DNA from: Voacanga thouarsii
Taxonomy: Eukaryota > Streptophyta > Magnoliopsida > Gentianales > Apocynaceae
NCBI GenBank assembly: GCA_026120185.1
Contig: JANUWF010001213.1
Span: forward strand, 868,001 to 932,000
Direction of reading: 5' to 3'
Length of the DNA: 64,000 nucleotides
Position numbers and translations under genes: made by a program. The notes under the pieces are model-generated. The model did not search any database. It saw only the letters and a list, made by a program, of their open reading frames with translations, and was not told where the DNA came from. Positions 48,341-60,691 of this stretch are shown here, piece after piece (position 1 is the stretch's first letter; each line of letters starts with the position of its first letter).

Positions 48341-48394
48341 GATAATCATATTGTATTTAATAGTCTTGAAAAAAGTACAACACAATAATTTAGA

Positions 48395-48665
48395 GTTTTA
48401 TACTAGAAAGAATTGTGAGTTAACATACGAGGATAAATTTTTTGCTATAGCGGATGAACTATTTTAGAGGCATTCAACTTTTACAGTTGCACCTCTAGAA
48501 GAAATTATGAGGAATGAACTTTTCAACTGGTTGCGAATATCAAGAATACCTTGTGATATGGATTATCGCACACCCAACTCTTCTCCAAAATGTAGTAACT
48601 GTCAAATGAGTGGACATGGTAGGAGAAATTGTAATCATAATAATTTTAGAGTTTCAAGAGATTAA
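48395..48665 (+). pseudogene. MULE transposase C-terminus, right arm
   Basis: Plus-strand counterpart of 47717-48010: LRISRIPCDMDYRTPNSSPKC and CQMSGHGRRNC, a nearly intact CCHC-like knuckle, then RVSRD-stop. A stop (AACTATTTTAG) lies just before it. Confidence 0.7.
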
Positions 48666-49734
48666 CTCATTTCTTCATCTATTTTATTTATGTCACTCTT
48701 TCATAATATATTTTATTATGTTTTAAATACGATTTCTCTATTGTACTTGTGATATTGGAATATATATATATTATCAATGATTCAATAGACTACATAAATA
48801 TTTTTTTTAATATTTCGTATTATTGTGCGTAATTATTAAATGTTATTAAATTTTGAGATAATTATTTTTTTATACTTGTAATGTTGTTATATTGTTTTAT
48901 TGAATTATAAGTGGTTTAAGATGATGTGGGAAATTTATTTACAGGTTTTGTTACATTCTATCAATTTGAGTATTGTATTACAAGTAATTTTTTATGCGGG
49001 AAATATATTTACTTGTTTTTGTTGCATTAATGTAAGTTTGATAGGTAAGTAAAACTTGCAAGACTTGCAAGAAAATGCAATATTCTGTTTAGTACAGGTC
49101 GCATTTCTAAAATGAGACCTTAAGGTCTCATTTCGTAATTTGAGGTCTCATTCCAAAATGCGACCATAAGACTTTATCTCTTGTAAAATTTCAAAATTTT
49201 CACTTTCTGGTAAGTAAAAAATTATACATTATCGCATTTTAAAAATGCAACCTGTTTTTAAATAATCGCATTTTCAAAATGCGATCTTGCTATATTCAGA
49301 ATTTTGGATAGAGCTACACCACTATCAGAATTCGGTTGAAAGAGAACCCTATTTTCTAGAATTTTCGAAGATGCTTAGAGATGTTTGCATACTGCTTAGA
49401 TAAGAGACCTTTAATTTAGGCAATGTTTCACTAAGCTTTGTTGGACCATTATTTTCCCAACATATTAATTCTAGAGAAGGGAAAGAATTATTTAATCTTA
49501 AACAAACTAAAAGGAAGTATATATTAGAGAGTATGTCAACAAATTTAATTCGTTAGTGCAATACCTGCATTATCTCATGGCACCAAGAATCATCCGGAGC
49601 TACTCTGGTGTGAATACAGACTCATTCAAAAGATCCAAGCAAGGCTATCATTAGTGGCATCAACAAGTTATGAGAATTCATACAAGCGGCATATTCAAAT
49701 TGAAGCTAACATCAATCAGTTGGATGTTGAATGA

Positions 49735-51135
49735 ACAAAAATTCCAGAAAATAGCGTCGTTTTTCATCGGAATTCTGACAATGGGGCGGCTTTAGGAGAA
49801 ATTCCAATTGTAGTGAGGTCACATTTGTGAATGCAACCTTCTAAAATGAGATCACATTATACAAATGCGACCAAAACCTTTTTTTTTCCCCAAGAAAAAA
49901 TGGAATTTTTCTAGAAAAATTACATAAGGTCGCATTATATGAAAGTGATCTCAAGGTCGCAATGATGAAGGGCATAGATATAGTTCAATGACTATTAGTT
50001 TGTCTGAATGTATGAATAGTGTGCTCAAAAAAGTAAGATCTCTCCATTGAAAGTTTTAGTTGAAACTTCATTTATGATAATGAACATAGAGATGAAACAT
50101 CTAATTTAAGACACCCTTGCCATCTGAAATATGAAAGTTGTATTCTTATTATGAGGAAAAGTCTAGAAGGCATGTTGTAACTGGATTTAATGCACAGGTT
50201 GGTATATTCGGGATCAAATCATCAGTACAATAAGGAAGTAGAGCTCCAAATATTTATAGTGTTAATTTGAGTGAGAGATCATGCAGCTGCCAAAAGTGGA
50301 GTACATATGGTGTATCTTATTCGCATGGGTTTGCAACATGTCGTCATAAAGGATGGAATCCCATTGACTTTGTTTTGGAGGTCTATATTAGAAGCAATTA
50401 CGAGTTGACATATGAGAGTCTGTTTTTCTCTGTGATGGATGAATAATATTGAAGGCCTTCAACTTTTACGCTTGCACCTGTGGAAGAAATGATAAGGAAT
50501 GAACTTTCTGGCCGTTCGCGAACTTCAAGGATACCTTGTGATATGGATTATCGGACACCCAACTCTCCTCCATGATGTAGCAACTGTCATAGTGGTGGAT
50601 ATACTAGGAGAAATTATACTAATAATACTTGTACTATCTCAAGAGATTAGCTCATTAATTCAAGTATCCCTTCATATTTTATTTTATTGTATTTTTGGAC
50701 TATGTTTTCTTTACGATACATGTGATTTTGGAAGTTAGATAACTATTTTGTTATTATTGTAATGTTGTTATATTATTTTATTGCATTACGAATGGTTTAA
50801 GCTGGTGACGGATGTATAGTTTTGTTTCATTCTTACTTCAGTTACAACTCTTTGATGCATTAATGATTGTGATGTGTTGGGCAGAAATGGACCTTAAGGT
50901 CGCATTCCACTAATGCGACCTAACATAATGCGACCTCGAGGTCGCATTCTATTAATTCGACCTTGTGTTATTTTGCCCAAATTTTGCCCATTTTCCCTTT
51001 ATGTAAAATTGAAAACAAAAAAAGTGGCTCTAGTCGCATTTGCAAAATGTAACCTCACTATAATTGGAATTTCTCCTGCAGTCGTCCCACTATCGGAATT
51101 CTAGTGAAAAACAGCACCATTTTCTGGAATTTTCG
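49735..51135 (+). mobile_element. MULE 3, internally deleted
   Basis: Terminal inverted repeats shared with MULE 1 (left 49737-49830: AAAATTCCAGAAAATAGCG, GAGAAATTCCAATTGTAGTG; right reversed: AAAATTCCAGAAAATGGTG, GAGAAATTCCAATTATAGTG). Flanks GTTGAATGA (49726-49734) and GTTGAATGT (51136-51144): a 9-bp TSD with one mismatch. It keeps only the last part of the transposase gene. Confidence 0.87.
49975..50680 (+). pseudogene. MULE 3 transposase, C-terminal remnant
   Basis: Begins in YSSMTISLSECMNSVLKKVR, then the SWIM region SVNLSERSCSCQKWSTYGVS (CxC kept, but the later Cys-x-His reads YSH), FATCRHKGWNPIDFVLE, NYELTYESLFFSVMDE-stop, and the degraded knuckle region to about 50650. Several stops. 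Confidence 0.8.
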
Positions 51136-51258
51136 GTTGAATGTGGAGTAAAGAGGGTCAGACGCAATGCGAACGAAGGACAGAGCTCAGGACAAAGTAA
51201 GCAACCATTCTACCCCGAAACCTGCGACCATTTGCAATATGAAGACCCGCTGAAGTGA

Positions 51259-51799
51259 ATTCTTCTACAATTCTTGCAAGCTTAAGTTCCAATTCAAGCT
51301 CCATCTTTTACAACTGTTTGGAACTTTTTTGGTTCAAACGAGCGTTCATATAAGAAGGAATCCAGAATGCAGTAACAAAGATTTGATAGTAAATCACATA
51401 TACTTTGCTTCGAAAAGATGAATGCACGTGGGACTGGAACACTTAATGGTGGTGGAGAAAGTGGGAGAATTGGCTGCGGATGAAGATGGGTGGAGAAGGA
51501 AGAGGACCATCTGACCATCTGATTTTTTTCATTTTTGCATTTCAGCATTTTAAACTCCAGTTGATTTCATTACATTGTTGGTTATAGAGAACAAAATAAA
51601 CGCAAAATTATTGATGAAAACTATAAAAAACAAAAACAAAATTAAAGTTTGAAAACCAAAGTACTACAAAAGAAATAACTTGAGAACTAAAATAACCAAT
51701 TGCTCCAACAAGAATGCTCAAGTTTATAAGCCATAATCGATAACGCAGAACAGTAAATTATAGAACTCACATGCTAAACCATTTGTATTTAAAGATTTC
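51259..51799. other. intergenic, downstream of the FAD synthetase gene
   Basis: Contains a minus-strand ORF (51294-51548) rich in serine and proline that is not recognised. It would include the 3' UTR and polyadenylation region of the FAD synthetase gene. Confidence 0.45.
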
Positions 51800-52302
51800 T
51801 CAATCACCAAAGTCAATACCTAATAAAAGGAAGCCATGAGAAGGAAAATTATTACAAGTAGCTAACTTATCCCATTCCAAATGAATACGTGTTGTATCAA
51901 TGATCACTTTGCGTAGTACGACATTCTTGTCATCAATTATGAGAGAGCAGTTCTCATAAGAACCTTCTGTTGGTGGAAGGTTTAACAAACAAGATTTTGG
52001 GGCAGACAGTGTTCTGCCATCACTCATAAACTTCTCCTGATCTTTTATCATCAATAGGAGACGATGATGGCGACCCAAAAGCTCTGATACATATTTCATA
52101 TCTCCCTTACCAAGAGCAAGTCGGACACGAGTTGACGAGACTTGTCCTCGTTCCTTTGAGTCATCAACCTTCATCTCTTTACAGTCTTGATTCTTGTCCA
52201 TGACAGAGCTAATTATATAGGCTCCCATACCATACTCTTCACACAACCTAACCAGCTCTGCTGCATCACCAGCAGCCCTATATCCAAACCGGTAATTCTC
52301 GC
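51800..52302 (-). CDS. RIBF: FAD synthetase exon 5
   Basis: 503 nt after the acceptor CTGGTAG. Covers GENYRFGY, the SSTRVR motif and the C-terminal extension, ending LLLGIDFGD and TGA at 51800-51802. Confidence 0.92.
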
Positions 52303-55300
52303 CTACCAGAAAAATACTTAGCAACCATCATAAAAGTAAAGCAGAATACATTCATTAAAAAAATACAAAAAAAAAAAAAAAGAAGCAGAATACAAAAATG
52401 AAAAAGCAGTAAATTCAGGTACCTGCCACAACACCGGATACTCCAAGTTCCAGTGCTAACTTTTCAACAAATTGGCGTGGAGTTAAATACCTAACTTTTG
52501 AGAATTCAATTCGGAATTCCTTAGGTGTCAGATTACCACAGTATGCAGACCAAGACGAGAGCACCCTCTTTCTATCACCTTTGGCAACTATTGGTGGCCT
52601 GTTCAGAAAGACTCAAGTTAGACTATGAACTTACCACCTCTGTTTAAGGCAGTTCATCAATAATAACCGAATTAGAAAAATTATGTTCTAAAGAAGGTCA
52701 AATTATACATTCCATACAACACAACACCATGTCATACAATCTGTCTATGGTATGGAGGTAGATACCCAAATTTTCACTCAACGTTTTCTTTTTCTATGCA
52801 TCCATAGAGGATTAAAAACGGCTCTACAATTTCTTATTAATGATAAAAGAAAAAGGTAATTATTTCCACTATGAATGCCACCCACTCTTTCCAGCATGTG
52901 CCTTGAGTAAATCAATTACTGGTCTACAATGACTTAAGGTTCATAAATGGAGTCTCCCCCCCTCCTGATCTTAATAGATTAAATGCATAGGACTCTGGGG
53001 AGATATATGTCATAAGCAAAAACCTAGAGTCCCAGGAATACCAAAGATTGTTAAAGCAAAATTCATTGGAACTGAGAATTTAAATTACAAGAGAGGAAAG
53101 CAAACGAAGCACAGAGAGTTATTAGATTATTGCTTACAAAAATTAAATTTTGCGGGCAATAGACTTTGCTGTAAGTTTCATTAGATCTACTTTTATCTCC
53201 TCAACAAACTCTATATATATATTAAGTTGGTGGTAAAGTAACTGTATTATCAAGTTGTACATGTTGAAGAGAGTAGCTTGTGATAGTGCAATAAATTGCA
53301 CAAGCATTCCACGCACTTTATATCCGGACACCTTAGACTATCAGAGGACATTATTCTGTATCCTCCAGGATTCTATTTTGCAACCTTGATTCTCTACAAA
53401 CTGAGCACAATTTTAAGCAATAAAATGGCCCTAATGCGTAGTGTATTAAAGTTGAGTTATTTTCTTCTGAGATAAATCTAATTAGATTTTTTTTTTTATA
53501 TGAATATTCAGTTGTGAACGAATTTTTTTGAGGTGACCAATAACTAGATGCAATGAGACATCAAAAGCCCGAGTATTTTAATTAGGATGAAAGCAAAACA
53601 TATAATAAAGAAAGTCTTGACTTCACATCAGCAAAGAATTTGAAAAAGAGAGACAAAATAAGAAGACGAGACAATCAAATTAAAGAAACAGAACTCAAGG
53701 ACATTTAAGGAGGAAATCTTCAGCTTCATCCATTAGATTTCTTAACATAATTTATGGTTATACGGTGGGAAAATATAGCTAAAGGGTGTATTTTAAGAAA
53801 GTAAGGCTGTAAATATTGTAACACTAGAATTAGGGAAGTTTGACCCTTAAATTAGGGAATTTTGTAATTAGTGATTAGGAGATTTTGTGGGCAGTAATTA
53901 GGGGATTGATTAGGAGATTTTGTGAATCAATTTATTAGGGTAGTTACTATATTTGTGCCTTAGGCAGCTTGTATATAATTAGCTCATTGTAATCTTTGAA
54001 AAATATATGAAAAGAGATTATTCTCTCTCAATTTCTTACATATACTACAAAACGGAATTCAATTCTCTTGAATTATTATACTACAAAACAGAATTCAAGT
54101 CTCCTGCATTATGTGAAAAATGACACAAAAAGCTCATGCAAGAAAGAAAGCAAAACATAATTTTACATGAAGAGATTTCTCTAAACTAGCTTGGCTTAGC
54201 CACCAGTGAGGCATTATTATGGCACTCATAGTATGCTAGCAAAGTTTATTCAGGTCAAGTATTGCTTTAGATCGTAAAGGTGTTGTATCTCAAAATTCTG
54301 TTATTTAGCTGAAGATTATTTAATTTTACTTGAGTGTTATACAAAGTCTAACATAATTCAGAGCCATCTTCAAATCAAAGAGTCGATAGCTTCTTTTTTT
54401 TATGGGATTAGCAATCAATTGAAAAATCTAGAATGTATAATGCCAATACTTTCAATCTATCAACCTTCATATGGAATTGAAATATGACAATTACAGATAT
54501 TGTTTTTCACTTGTGTAGCAGCCCTTAGAAGGTGAGTAGCACCATCCTCTCTTTCCCTTGTCCCCTGCATTCACAAACTCTCCTGCCAGGGACAATCGCC
54601 CTCAAGAACCTTTTTTATACTCCCTCTGTCCCGAATTGAATGTTGGATATTTCTATTTTGGATTGTCCAAAAATAAATGTCTACTTTTCTAAAATCAATA
54701 CCAGTTTAAGAAATGCAAGTACCACTAATACATAGGGTCCTACCAACAACCTCCTTCGTTCCAGTAGGGCTGGTAACTTGTATATATTCAAATGCTCTCC
54801 TAAATATTTATGCAAAGTCAAACAGGGACATAGAATTCGGGACCAAGAGAGTGCTTCAGAAGTTATGTCCATTAATGGGAGAAAATATATTTAAAAATTC
54901 TATGCTGCTCATAACACATTTTTTTGTTACACTACTTTCTAGTAACAAGAAAGACATTAAAAGATTCTTTCCGTTCATGACACATAATGCCACTAGAATC
55001 CATTGATCTTCCGCTGGCCACTTTAGGACATTAATCACCTTCCCCATCCCAAAAAAAAAAAAAAATATGACACCTCAGAAATTTTATTCAACTGCTAAAG
55101 AAAGAAGACCTTTTGTAGCATAATGCTAGATTACATCCATAAATACATACACATAAATGCATAATAACATACAAATATGTTTGTGGTCATTACAATCACT
55201 TCAAATGGTGGAAAGAAGAGAATAAGTGCTCCCAGTTCTTAGGCTCTTGAAGAGTATCCGACCACAATATTTTAGTATATCATTCATCATTAGTACAATG

Positions 55301-58300
55301 ACAATATTTTGATATTGATGTTTCAGTTTATTATTCCTAAAGCACATTCTAACAAATCACAGGATACCAATACGAAAAGTAGGAAAATATAGTTTTAAAC
55401 ATGAGATCGTGTCTCTGGTTACTGATCTTTGAGTATATTGTCTACTATACCAATAACATTGTTGTGCATAGAACAAGATTATTGGTTCCAACCCCTAATC
55501 TTCCTAAATCCAATAATTTCATTTCATGTAGAACAATATCATTGGTATGCTAACCATTGTACTCAAACATTTGGATTCTCACTAAATGGCTACATACCAG
55601 AACATAAATTTTCTTAAAATTGATCCCTTCAATCCCTTCAAGAAGGGCAGGTGTGTTTTCTTTATTTCCTCCTCCCCTTTATTTTGACCATTACAATTGC
55701 AGACCACACATTTATACAGATCCATCCATGTCTATCAATGTCAATATTTCGTAGCATATAGATATCTTATTGCTCATTTTCTACTGACGAAATGGATTAT
55801 AAGATTTTGTATTGTGAAGCTACCTCTTTAAGCATACAAGGTAATTGCCATGGAAATGGGAAATTAAAGGGCACAATAGTTAGTTTCATGAAACACATAT
55901 ACGTAAAATCAGAAGCATATCTGTATGTATGTGCATTTGTTTGCCAGTCTGTCTACTGTCTCAAATAGAGGAAAGCAAAGGGCATCACATACCTAGGTTC
56001 CCATCCAAGCACTTCTGCCATTCCAACAAATGATAAAAGATAGGGAACCCCAATTCTTGATGCTTGGATTGCAAGTTCTCTGTGACCAATATGAAGGGCA
56101 TCAAACTTTCCTAAAGCAACTATTCCACCTAGTAAAACAAAACTCAACAAATTACATGTAGATAATCCATCACATGAAAACAGAGCACATTTGAACAGAA
56201 AATAAAGCAAGCATATTTTACACTGTAAACAAAATCCATCTCTGTTATAACATCAATACATATATATAAATGAAAATGATAAGACACTGCAGCTAAAAGA
56301 ACTTGCTTGTCTTGAAGCCAAATATATCTCATTTTCATAGACCTTTGACTACAAAGAAAGGATGAGAATGATGAATTACACAGTGCTAAAAAAGATAATA
56401 TCATCCAGCTGAAAAATCGCAGAAATTAGGAAAACTATCTATAAGTACAATACAAATAGGTCAAGAAAGAAGGCCAACCAAGGCCAAATTATGTGGCGGA
56501 CAAAAAGTTGAATAATATGTTCCAGAAAGAAGGTCTGCTGTTTCATATGGAGTTTTTAGATCAGTTTCCCTTCCAATTGGATTTTGTCCCCACTGATTCC
56601 AATACACTTCTAATCTGGTTACACATATTCCAATTTTATATTATTTATTTTCCTTGACTACCATTTGTTAACCTAACCTGGCCCTAGTTTGTTCTGACAA
56701 TTTTCTCTACTTTCACTCATCTTATCAATGCAAGTCACTCATTATACGCTCAAAACCTGCCAAGCGTATCTCACAACGACTAGTGAAGAAGAGGCAAAAT
56801 TTCAAAAGTACTTTTCTGTTCTTTTTGTTTGGCTTAGGGCATATTTAATAACTCAATTAAATATTGAAATTCATTAATTAAGTGTTTGCTCATTAAGTCT
56901 GTATGACAATAGGTGCTGTTGAGTACTTAATTACTTCTTTGTGTTTGATAATGGATTCTTGTTATTATTTAATTGATTAAGACATACTGACATCATATTA
57001 TAATTTTAAGTAAAATGAAAGTTACTTTAAGTCTGAAATCTAAATATATTAGATGCTTACCTAATTATCATTCTTTTTTATTTAGTCTAAATTGTAGTCA
57101 AATATAGTGTAAAAATGATTTGTATTTAATTCAATCTTTATATTCACACTTCAAATTTCAGAATTTAGCCTTTAGATTTCATAATTACGTACTTAGATAT
57201 TCAAACTTCAACTTTATCAAATACACCCTTTATTAGCAACCATGAAGTCTCAAATTTCAATTCGATTTGCATGTATAGGTGAAAGGACAACCAAATTCAA
57301 AATCAAACAACGAGGTCCAATCACCATGAACTTTCAGCAACTTAATTCATTAAATTTCTGCTGCTTATCCTTGGGCACTTGAGCAAGATGAAAATCTCAT
57401 CCTCCTACATTTTGCATCCTCCCCAGTTCCTTTGAATCTTCTTTAGGAAATCCAAATCAGCTATGAAAGTTATTTCCAGCTTATTTAGCTCAAAAGTGTT
57501 ATTCATAACTTTTTGGGCTAGTTGAAGAATGAAACTAGGCATAAATTAGTTGAATTGAAGAGATGGTGAGAGAAAGAATCAACTCAAAATGTTAACTAGT
57601 TAACAACAAATGAATTGAGGAAAATTAATCTAGACGTTAGACATAAATTTGGGACACATATAAACAAATTAGAAGTGAATTCAAACCAATGGAGGGGAGT
57701 CCAAATCCAAGTTTTCTCAATGATCTGATGACACATGGTAAGATGAATAATACGAGCAAACGGTAACCAATACAATTAACTTCCAGTGAAAGTTAGTGTT
57801 CTTTTTTCACTATATTGTACTAAACATATCTGTAATGCCTCTTTTGGATGATGCAGCAGTGCAATCTAGCATAACTATCTGAGTAATAAAAAGTTTAATG
57901 TTGAAGGATTAATTTACTAATAGTTTATAAGTGTAAGGGACTCACTATCATGCATATTATATTGCTGCTATCCCTGCAAAAGAATGTCCTCAAATTCCTA
58001 AAGTGATTACATGGCAGCAATCAAAACATGCCCGTGTACTTAGACTGGGAATGTTTTGAAGGTTAATCTTTGATTAAATTAACTCTACCACCTAGCATAA
58101 TTGTATTCTGAAATTATCCAATAAGGAAGGATTTAACCAACATTTGATAAGGTAAACTACTTAACTTCAGATTATGAGGTAATTCAGGATTCTCCACTAT
58201 TCGTACTGCAATTGTTATCATTGCGATCACAAAGGTCGCATAACGAACGCCTACTGATTGTTAAGAAAGTACCATAGCACTTGCCTCTAGTAGGTTAAGT

Positions 58301-60042
58301 GGACCAAAATAAAAGATAGGAAAATCATTTATTTCTCACAAAGGATAAACCACAATTCCTTCTACAGTTATTTATCCAGTAACTTAAAAGGGAGAAATAG
58401 AGAACTGCCAAAACACACATCTATGGCATCTGATAGAACCATAATATTCAACATTTTTCAGGTGAAAGCTAAGTTAATCAAATAAAAATGTTAACATGGC
58501 AAAATTTTCAACGGTGTGGCAAGCAAATGAATTCTAGTAAACAATTCAAGGACAGAAATGATTTAAGCCAAAGGTTCAACAGACTAAGCTCCTTGTATCA
58601 ATAGATTAACCACAGCCTCCAAAGTAAAATAAGAATCATGCATTTCTAGTAATGATTGATTTTGATAACAAGTTCAATTGTTCAAAGCAATCTAATCCAA
58701 TATTTTTAAAACGGTGATTATAATTCTAATGCTTAGATATTTTTCGTACTATAAACGTTCTCCAATGAACTGGAACCAATTATTTACTGATTTCTGAGCT
58801 CAAGAACATTTAGGAAAGCCATACTCATGATCTTCTGGTCCTCCATCCTTGAAAGAAAAGAAAACAAACTGCACAAACACAGTCTTGCAAGAACTAGACA
58901 CAGACACAAATAACACCCTCTCTCAAGAAACATTAAATCTTCTTTGTTTCACTATTTTTAACATAAATCCAAGGATTAATAGCAAAAAACTGAGCCTGAC
59001 AGATATCCAACAGCTTGATGTGGCTCCACTTATTCATGCTAAAAGAATTCAATTTCCACATACATGAGTGACATTGAAGAGAATGACACAGAGAATACTA
59101 ATCTGTAAATTTACTTGCAGATATAAATTGCAAAACCTAAATAAGCAACTAAAGCGTAGTTTTATGTACAATCCAATGTCTCTAAGTTGATACACATAAA
59201 GCAAATGAATATTGAGTAATCAAAAACAAATAAAGAATAAATTGGACAACAGGTAAGAACTGAAAAAATACCTGCAATAGGAGACAATCTTTCAGAAGGA
59301 GGCTCCTGACTGTCTTCATTTTGCCTTCACATGATTATAGCAAAGAAACACAAAAGTAAGAAACATGATTCAGTAGAACGCCACAACCAATAAATTGGAG
59401 GGGGGGAAAAGGTCCGCACACATTTCCTCTGAAGCACCTTATGCAACTGTCATGAATACTGTATGCTGAAACTTGGTATTTACAAGCTGGCATATTAATC
59501 AATAAATACAACTCATCAACAATTCAACTTTAGCTCCAACATGAGTGAATAGTGTTATTCCAACATAAAATTCCTTTTCCAATTCTGAACAAAAAAGCAA
59601 AGCAAATTATTCAGTAAAGGGCTAGCCCCGGTGCGCCAAGTGCTCCCCACCTTGCGGGGGTAGGGGGAGGAAACCGATATGTACACAGCCTTCCCCTGAC
59701 ATTTTGCCAAGAGGCTATTTCCACGGTGATTCGAACCCGTGACCTTTTGGCCACCAAAAGAGCAACTTAACCGTTGCGCCAAAGCCCGCCCTCAAAGCAA
59801 ATTATTCAGTATAGTTTAAAAAAATTTGGAGCGCTCCAAACCTTTTTAATGCAGTATTTTAATTGCCTTAGTAATTGTCCGCCGCTAAGGCAACACAAGA
59901 TACATTGTACAACACCAAAGCCACAGAAACTTATTACAGGCTATCTTTGTCTACATCAATTTTTTAGGCACATATTTTGAGTTTGGTGCACTCAAAAGCT
60001 ACCAACTTTTTCTTCTGATTTTAAGAATCTCAAAACACGAAT

Positions 60043-60084
<42 letters not shown>

Positions 60085-60644
60085 TAGGAGTGCCCCTGCA
60101 TTCATCTCCAGGTACTGATTACTGAATAGACAAATAAATAAAATGTGCCAGATATTCGCAGAATTCATCTTAAAATTGAAGCCTTCCAATTGGAACCCAT
60201 AAAAGATTCAAACTTCATCAGGCAAATAGTAAGCAAACATTAATTTTATGCCAATAGAGTGCCCCACCCACAAACAACAAAATTAACAAGATATTAGGGA
60301 GAAATAAAAAATGGAACCCAGATAGAAAGGTACTTTAAACAATCAGACAGTGGAGGGCTCTGGACAGGTTGAACACAATTCATAGAAGAGACTCTCAAAT
60401 CATCACTGCCACCATTATTGCTGCTGCTGCTGCTGTAATTATTAGTCAATAAAAATCTGAATCTCTTAGTAGAAAAGGAAGCAGATAAACGAGGCGGCCT
60501 TAAAATGAATGCAGAAGAAAGCTGCAAGACTTGATTGGTATTCATACTACTACCACTACTACAATTAATACTAGTACGATTGCTACAATAACAAAACCCA
60601 AACTGTAATTGGTGGGAGAGAACAGAACGAGAGCCACTCAACAT
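51800..60644 (-). CDS. RIBF: FAD synthetase (FMN adenylyltransferase), plastid-type, five exons
   Basis: Transfers AMP from ATP to FMN to make FAD. My model joins 60334-60644, 59272-59324, 55993-56128, 52423-52598 and 51800-52302: 1179 nt, 392 residues, all introns GT-AG with matching phases. Residues 1 to about 60 are rich in Ser/Arg and lack acidic residues, as in a plastid transit peptide. The nucleotidyl-transferase motif [10 protein letters not shown] is at 128-137, ENYRFGY at 227-233 and SSTRVR at 281-286. As in Arabidopsis RibF1/RibF2, which are similar in size (somewhat shorter), there is no riboflavin kinase domain. The start ACCACCATG is a strong plant context. No lesions seen; the most credible working gene here. 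Confidence 0.93.
52423..52598 (-). CDS. RIBF: FAD synthetase exon 4
   Basis: 176 nt between CTGAACAG and GTACCTG. Encodes [20 protein letters not shown], then [20 protein letters not shown]. Confidence 0.92.
53817..54040 (+). mobile_element. possible short solo LTR
   Basis: Starts TGTAACACTAGAATTAGGG and ends CTCTCAATTTCTTACA with an inner CTTGTATATAATTAGCTCATTG, in the style of short copia LTRs. The flanks (AATAT and TATAC) do not match, so this is tentative. A 28-bp near-repeat, TACTACAAAACGGAATTCAA / TACTACAAAACAGAATTCAA, follows at 54043-54105. Confidence 0.4.
54620..54851. mobile_element. Stowaway-like (mariner) MITE
   Basis: The left end CTCCCTCTGTCCCGAATT pairs with the right end (reversed CTCTCTTGGTCCCGAATT). 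The left flank is TA, the right TG. 232 bp, no ORF. Confidence 0.65.
55993..56128 (-). CDS. RIBF: FAD synthetase exon 3
   Basis: 136 nt between TTTACTAG and GTATGTG. Encodes the ATP-binding core [20 protein letters not shown] and [21 protein letters not shown] stray copy lies at 35088-35568. Confidence 0.94.
56129..59271 (-). other. FAD synthetase intron 2
   Basis: 3.14 kb, GTATTT to TAG. AT-rich throughout. I see no transposon ends or genes. Confidence 0.8.
59272..59324 (-). CDS. RIBF: FAD synthetase exon 2
   Basis: 53 nt between TGTGAAG and GTATTTT. Encodes [17 protein letters not shown]. It is the least conserved exon, but its phase fits both neighbours exactly. Confidence 0.8.
59598..59811 (-). 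mobile_element. Au-type SINE with its target-site duplication
   Basis: The SINE body is 59617-59792 (176 bp). The minus strand begins GGGCGGGCTTTGGCGCAACGG (tRNA-derived A box), with the B box GGTCACGGGTTCGAATCACC, and ends GCACCGGGGCTAGCCCTTT, the layout of the Au SINE family of plants. A perfect 19-bp TSD, CAAAGCAAATTATTCAGTA, lies at 59598-59616 and 59793-59811. Located in intron 1 of the FAD synthetase gene, same strand. Confidence 0.93.
60041..60085. repeat. (CA)n(TA)n microsatellite
   Basis: About 12 CA units followed by about 9 TA units, in intron 1. Confidence 0.9.
60334..60644 (-). CDS. RIBF: FAD synthetase exon 1
   Basis: 311 nt from the ATG at 60644 ([20 protein letters not shown]) to the donor AAA-GTACCT. 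It includes a (GCA)n run coding a serine stretch ([12 protein letters not shown]). Predicted transit peptide and linker. Confidence 0.9.
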
Positions 60645-60682
60645 GGTGGTAAGTGGCCAGGAAATCTATCTCTTTGATGTCA

Positions 60683-60691
60683 ATTTATAAG
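60683..60691 (-). promoter_or_regulatory. TATA-like box of the FAD synthetase gene
   Basis: The minus strand reads CCCTTATAAATTG about 40 nt upstream of the start codon. This is close for a TATA box, giving a very short leader, so the true start may lie further up. Confidence 0.4.

Larger units (their letters stand above)
47070..49367. mobile_element. palindromic MULE derivative (MULE 2)
   Basis: The two ends match the MULE 1 termini (GAAATTTCAGAAAATGGGG..., CATCCGAAATTCCGAATATAG, and the AATGCGACC motifs). Unlike MULE 1, the inverted repeat goes on through almost the whole element: arms of about 1.0-1.1 kb (about 47070-48100 and 48340-49367) around a centre of about 250 bp. Each arm carries the 3' end of the transposase gene and its downstream region, homologous to 19296-20050. 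The flanks AGATGCGTT and AGATGCTTA form at best an imperfect TSD. No complete ORF. Confidence 0.82.
49577..51258 (+). pseudogene. unrecognised coding exon split by MULE 3
   Basis: 49577-49735 is open as GTKNHPELLWCEYRLIQKIQ to NINQLDVE. If MULE 3 and one TSD copy are taken out, the frame goes on at 51136 as CGVKRVRRNANEGQSSGQSK and PFYPETCDHLQYEDPLK, then TGA at 51256-51258. The charged, amphipathic sequence looks like real protein. I do not recognise the family; it may be the C-terminal exon of a larger host gene whose other parts are lost or lie near 46680-47069 and 49368-49500. Confidence 0.55.
52599..55992 (-). other. FAD synthetase intron 3
   Basis: 3.4 kb, GTATGT to CAG. AT-rich; holds a possible short solo LTR (53817-54040) and a Stowaway-like MITE (54620-54851). 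No gene seen. Confidence 0.8.
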
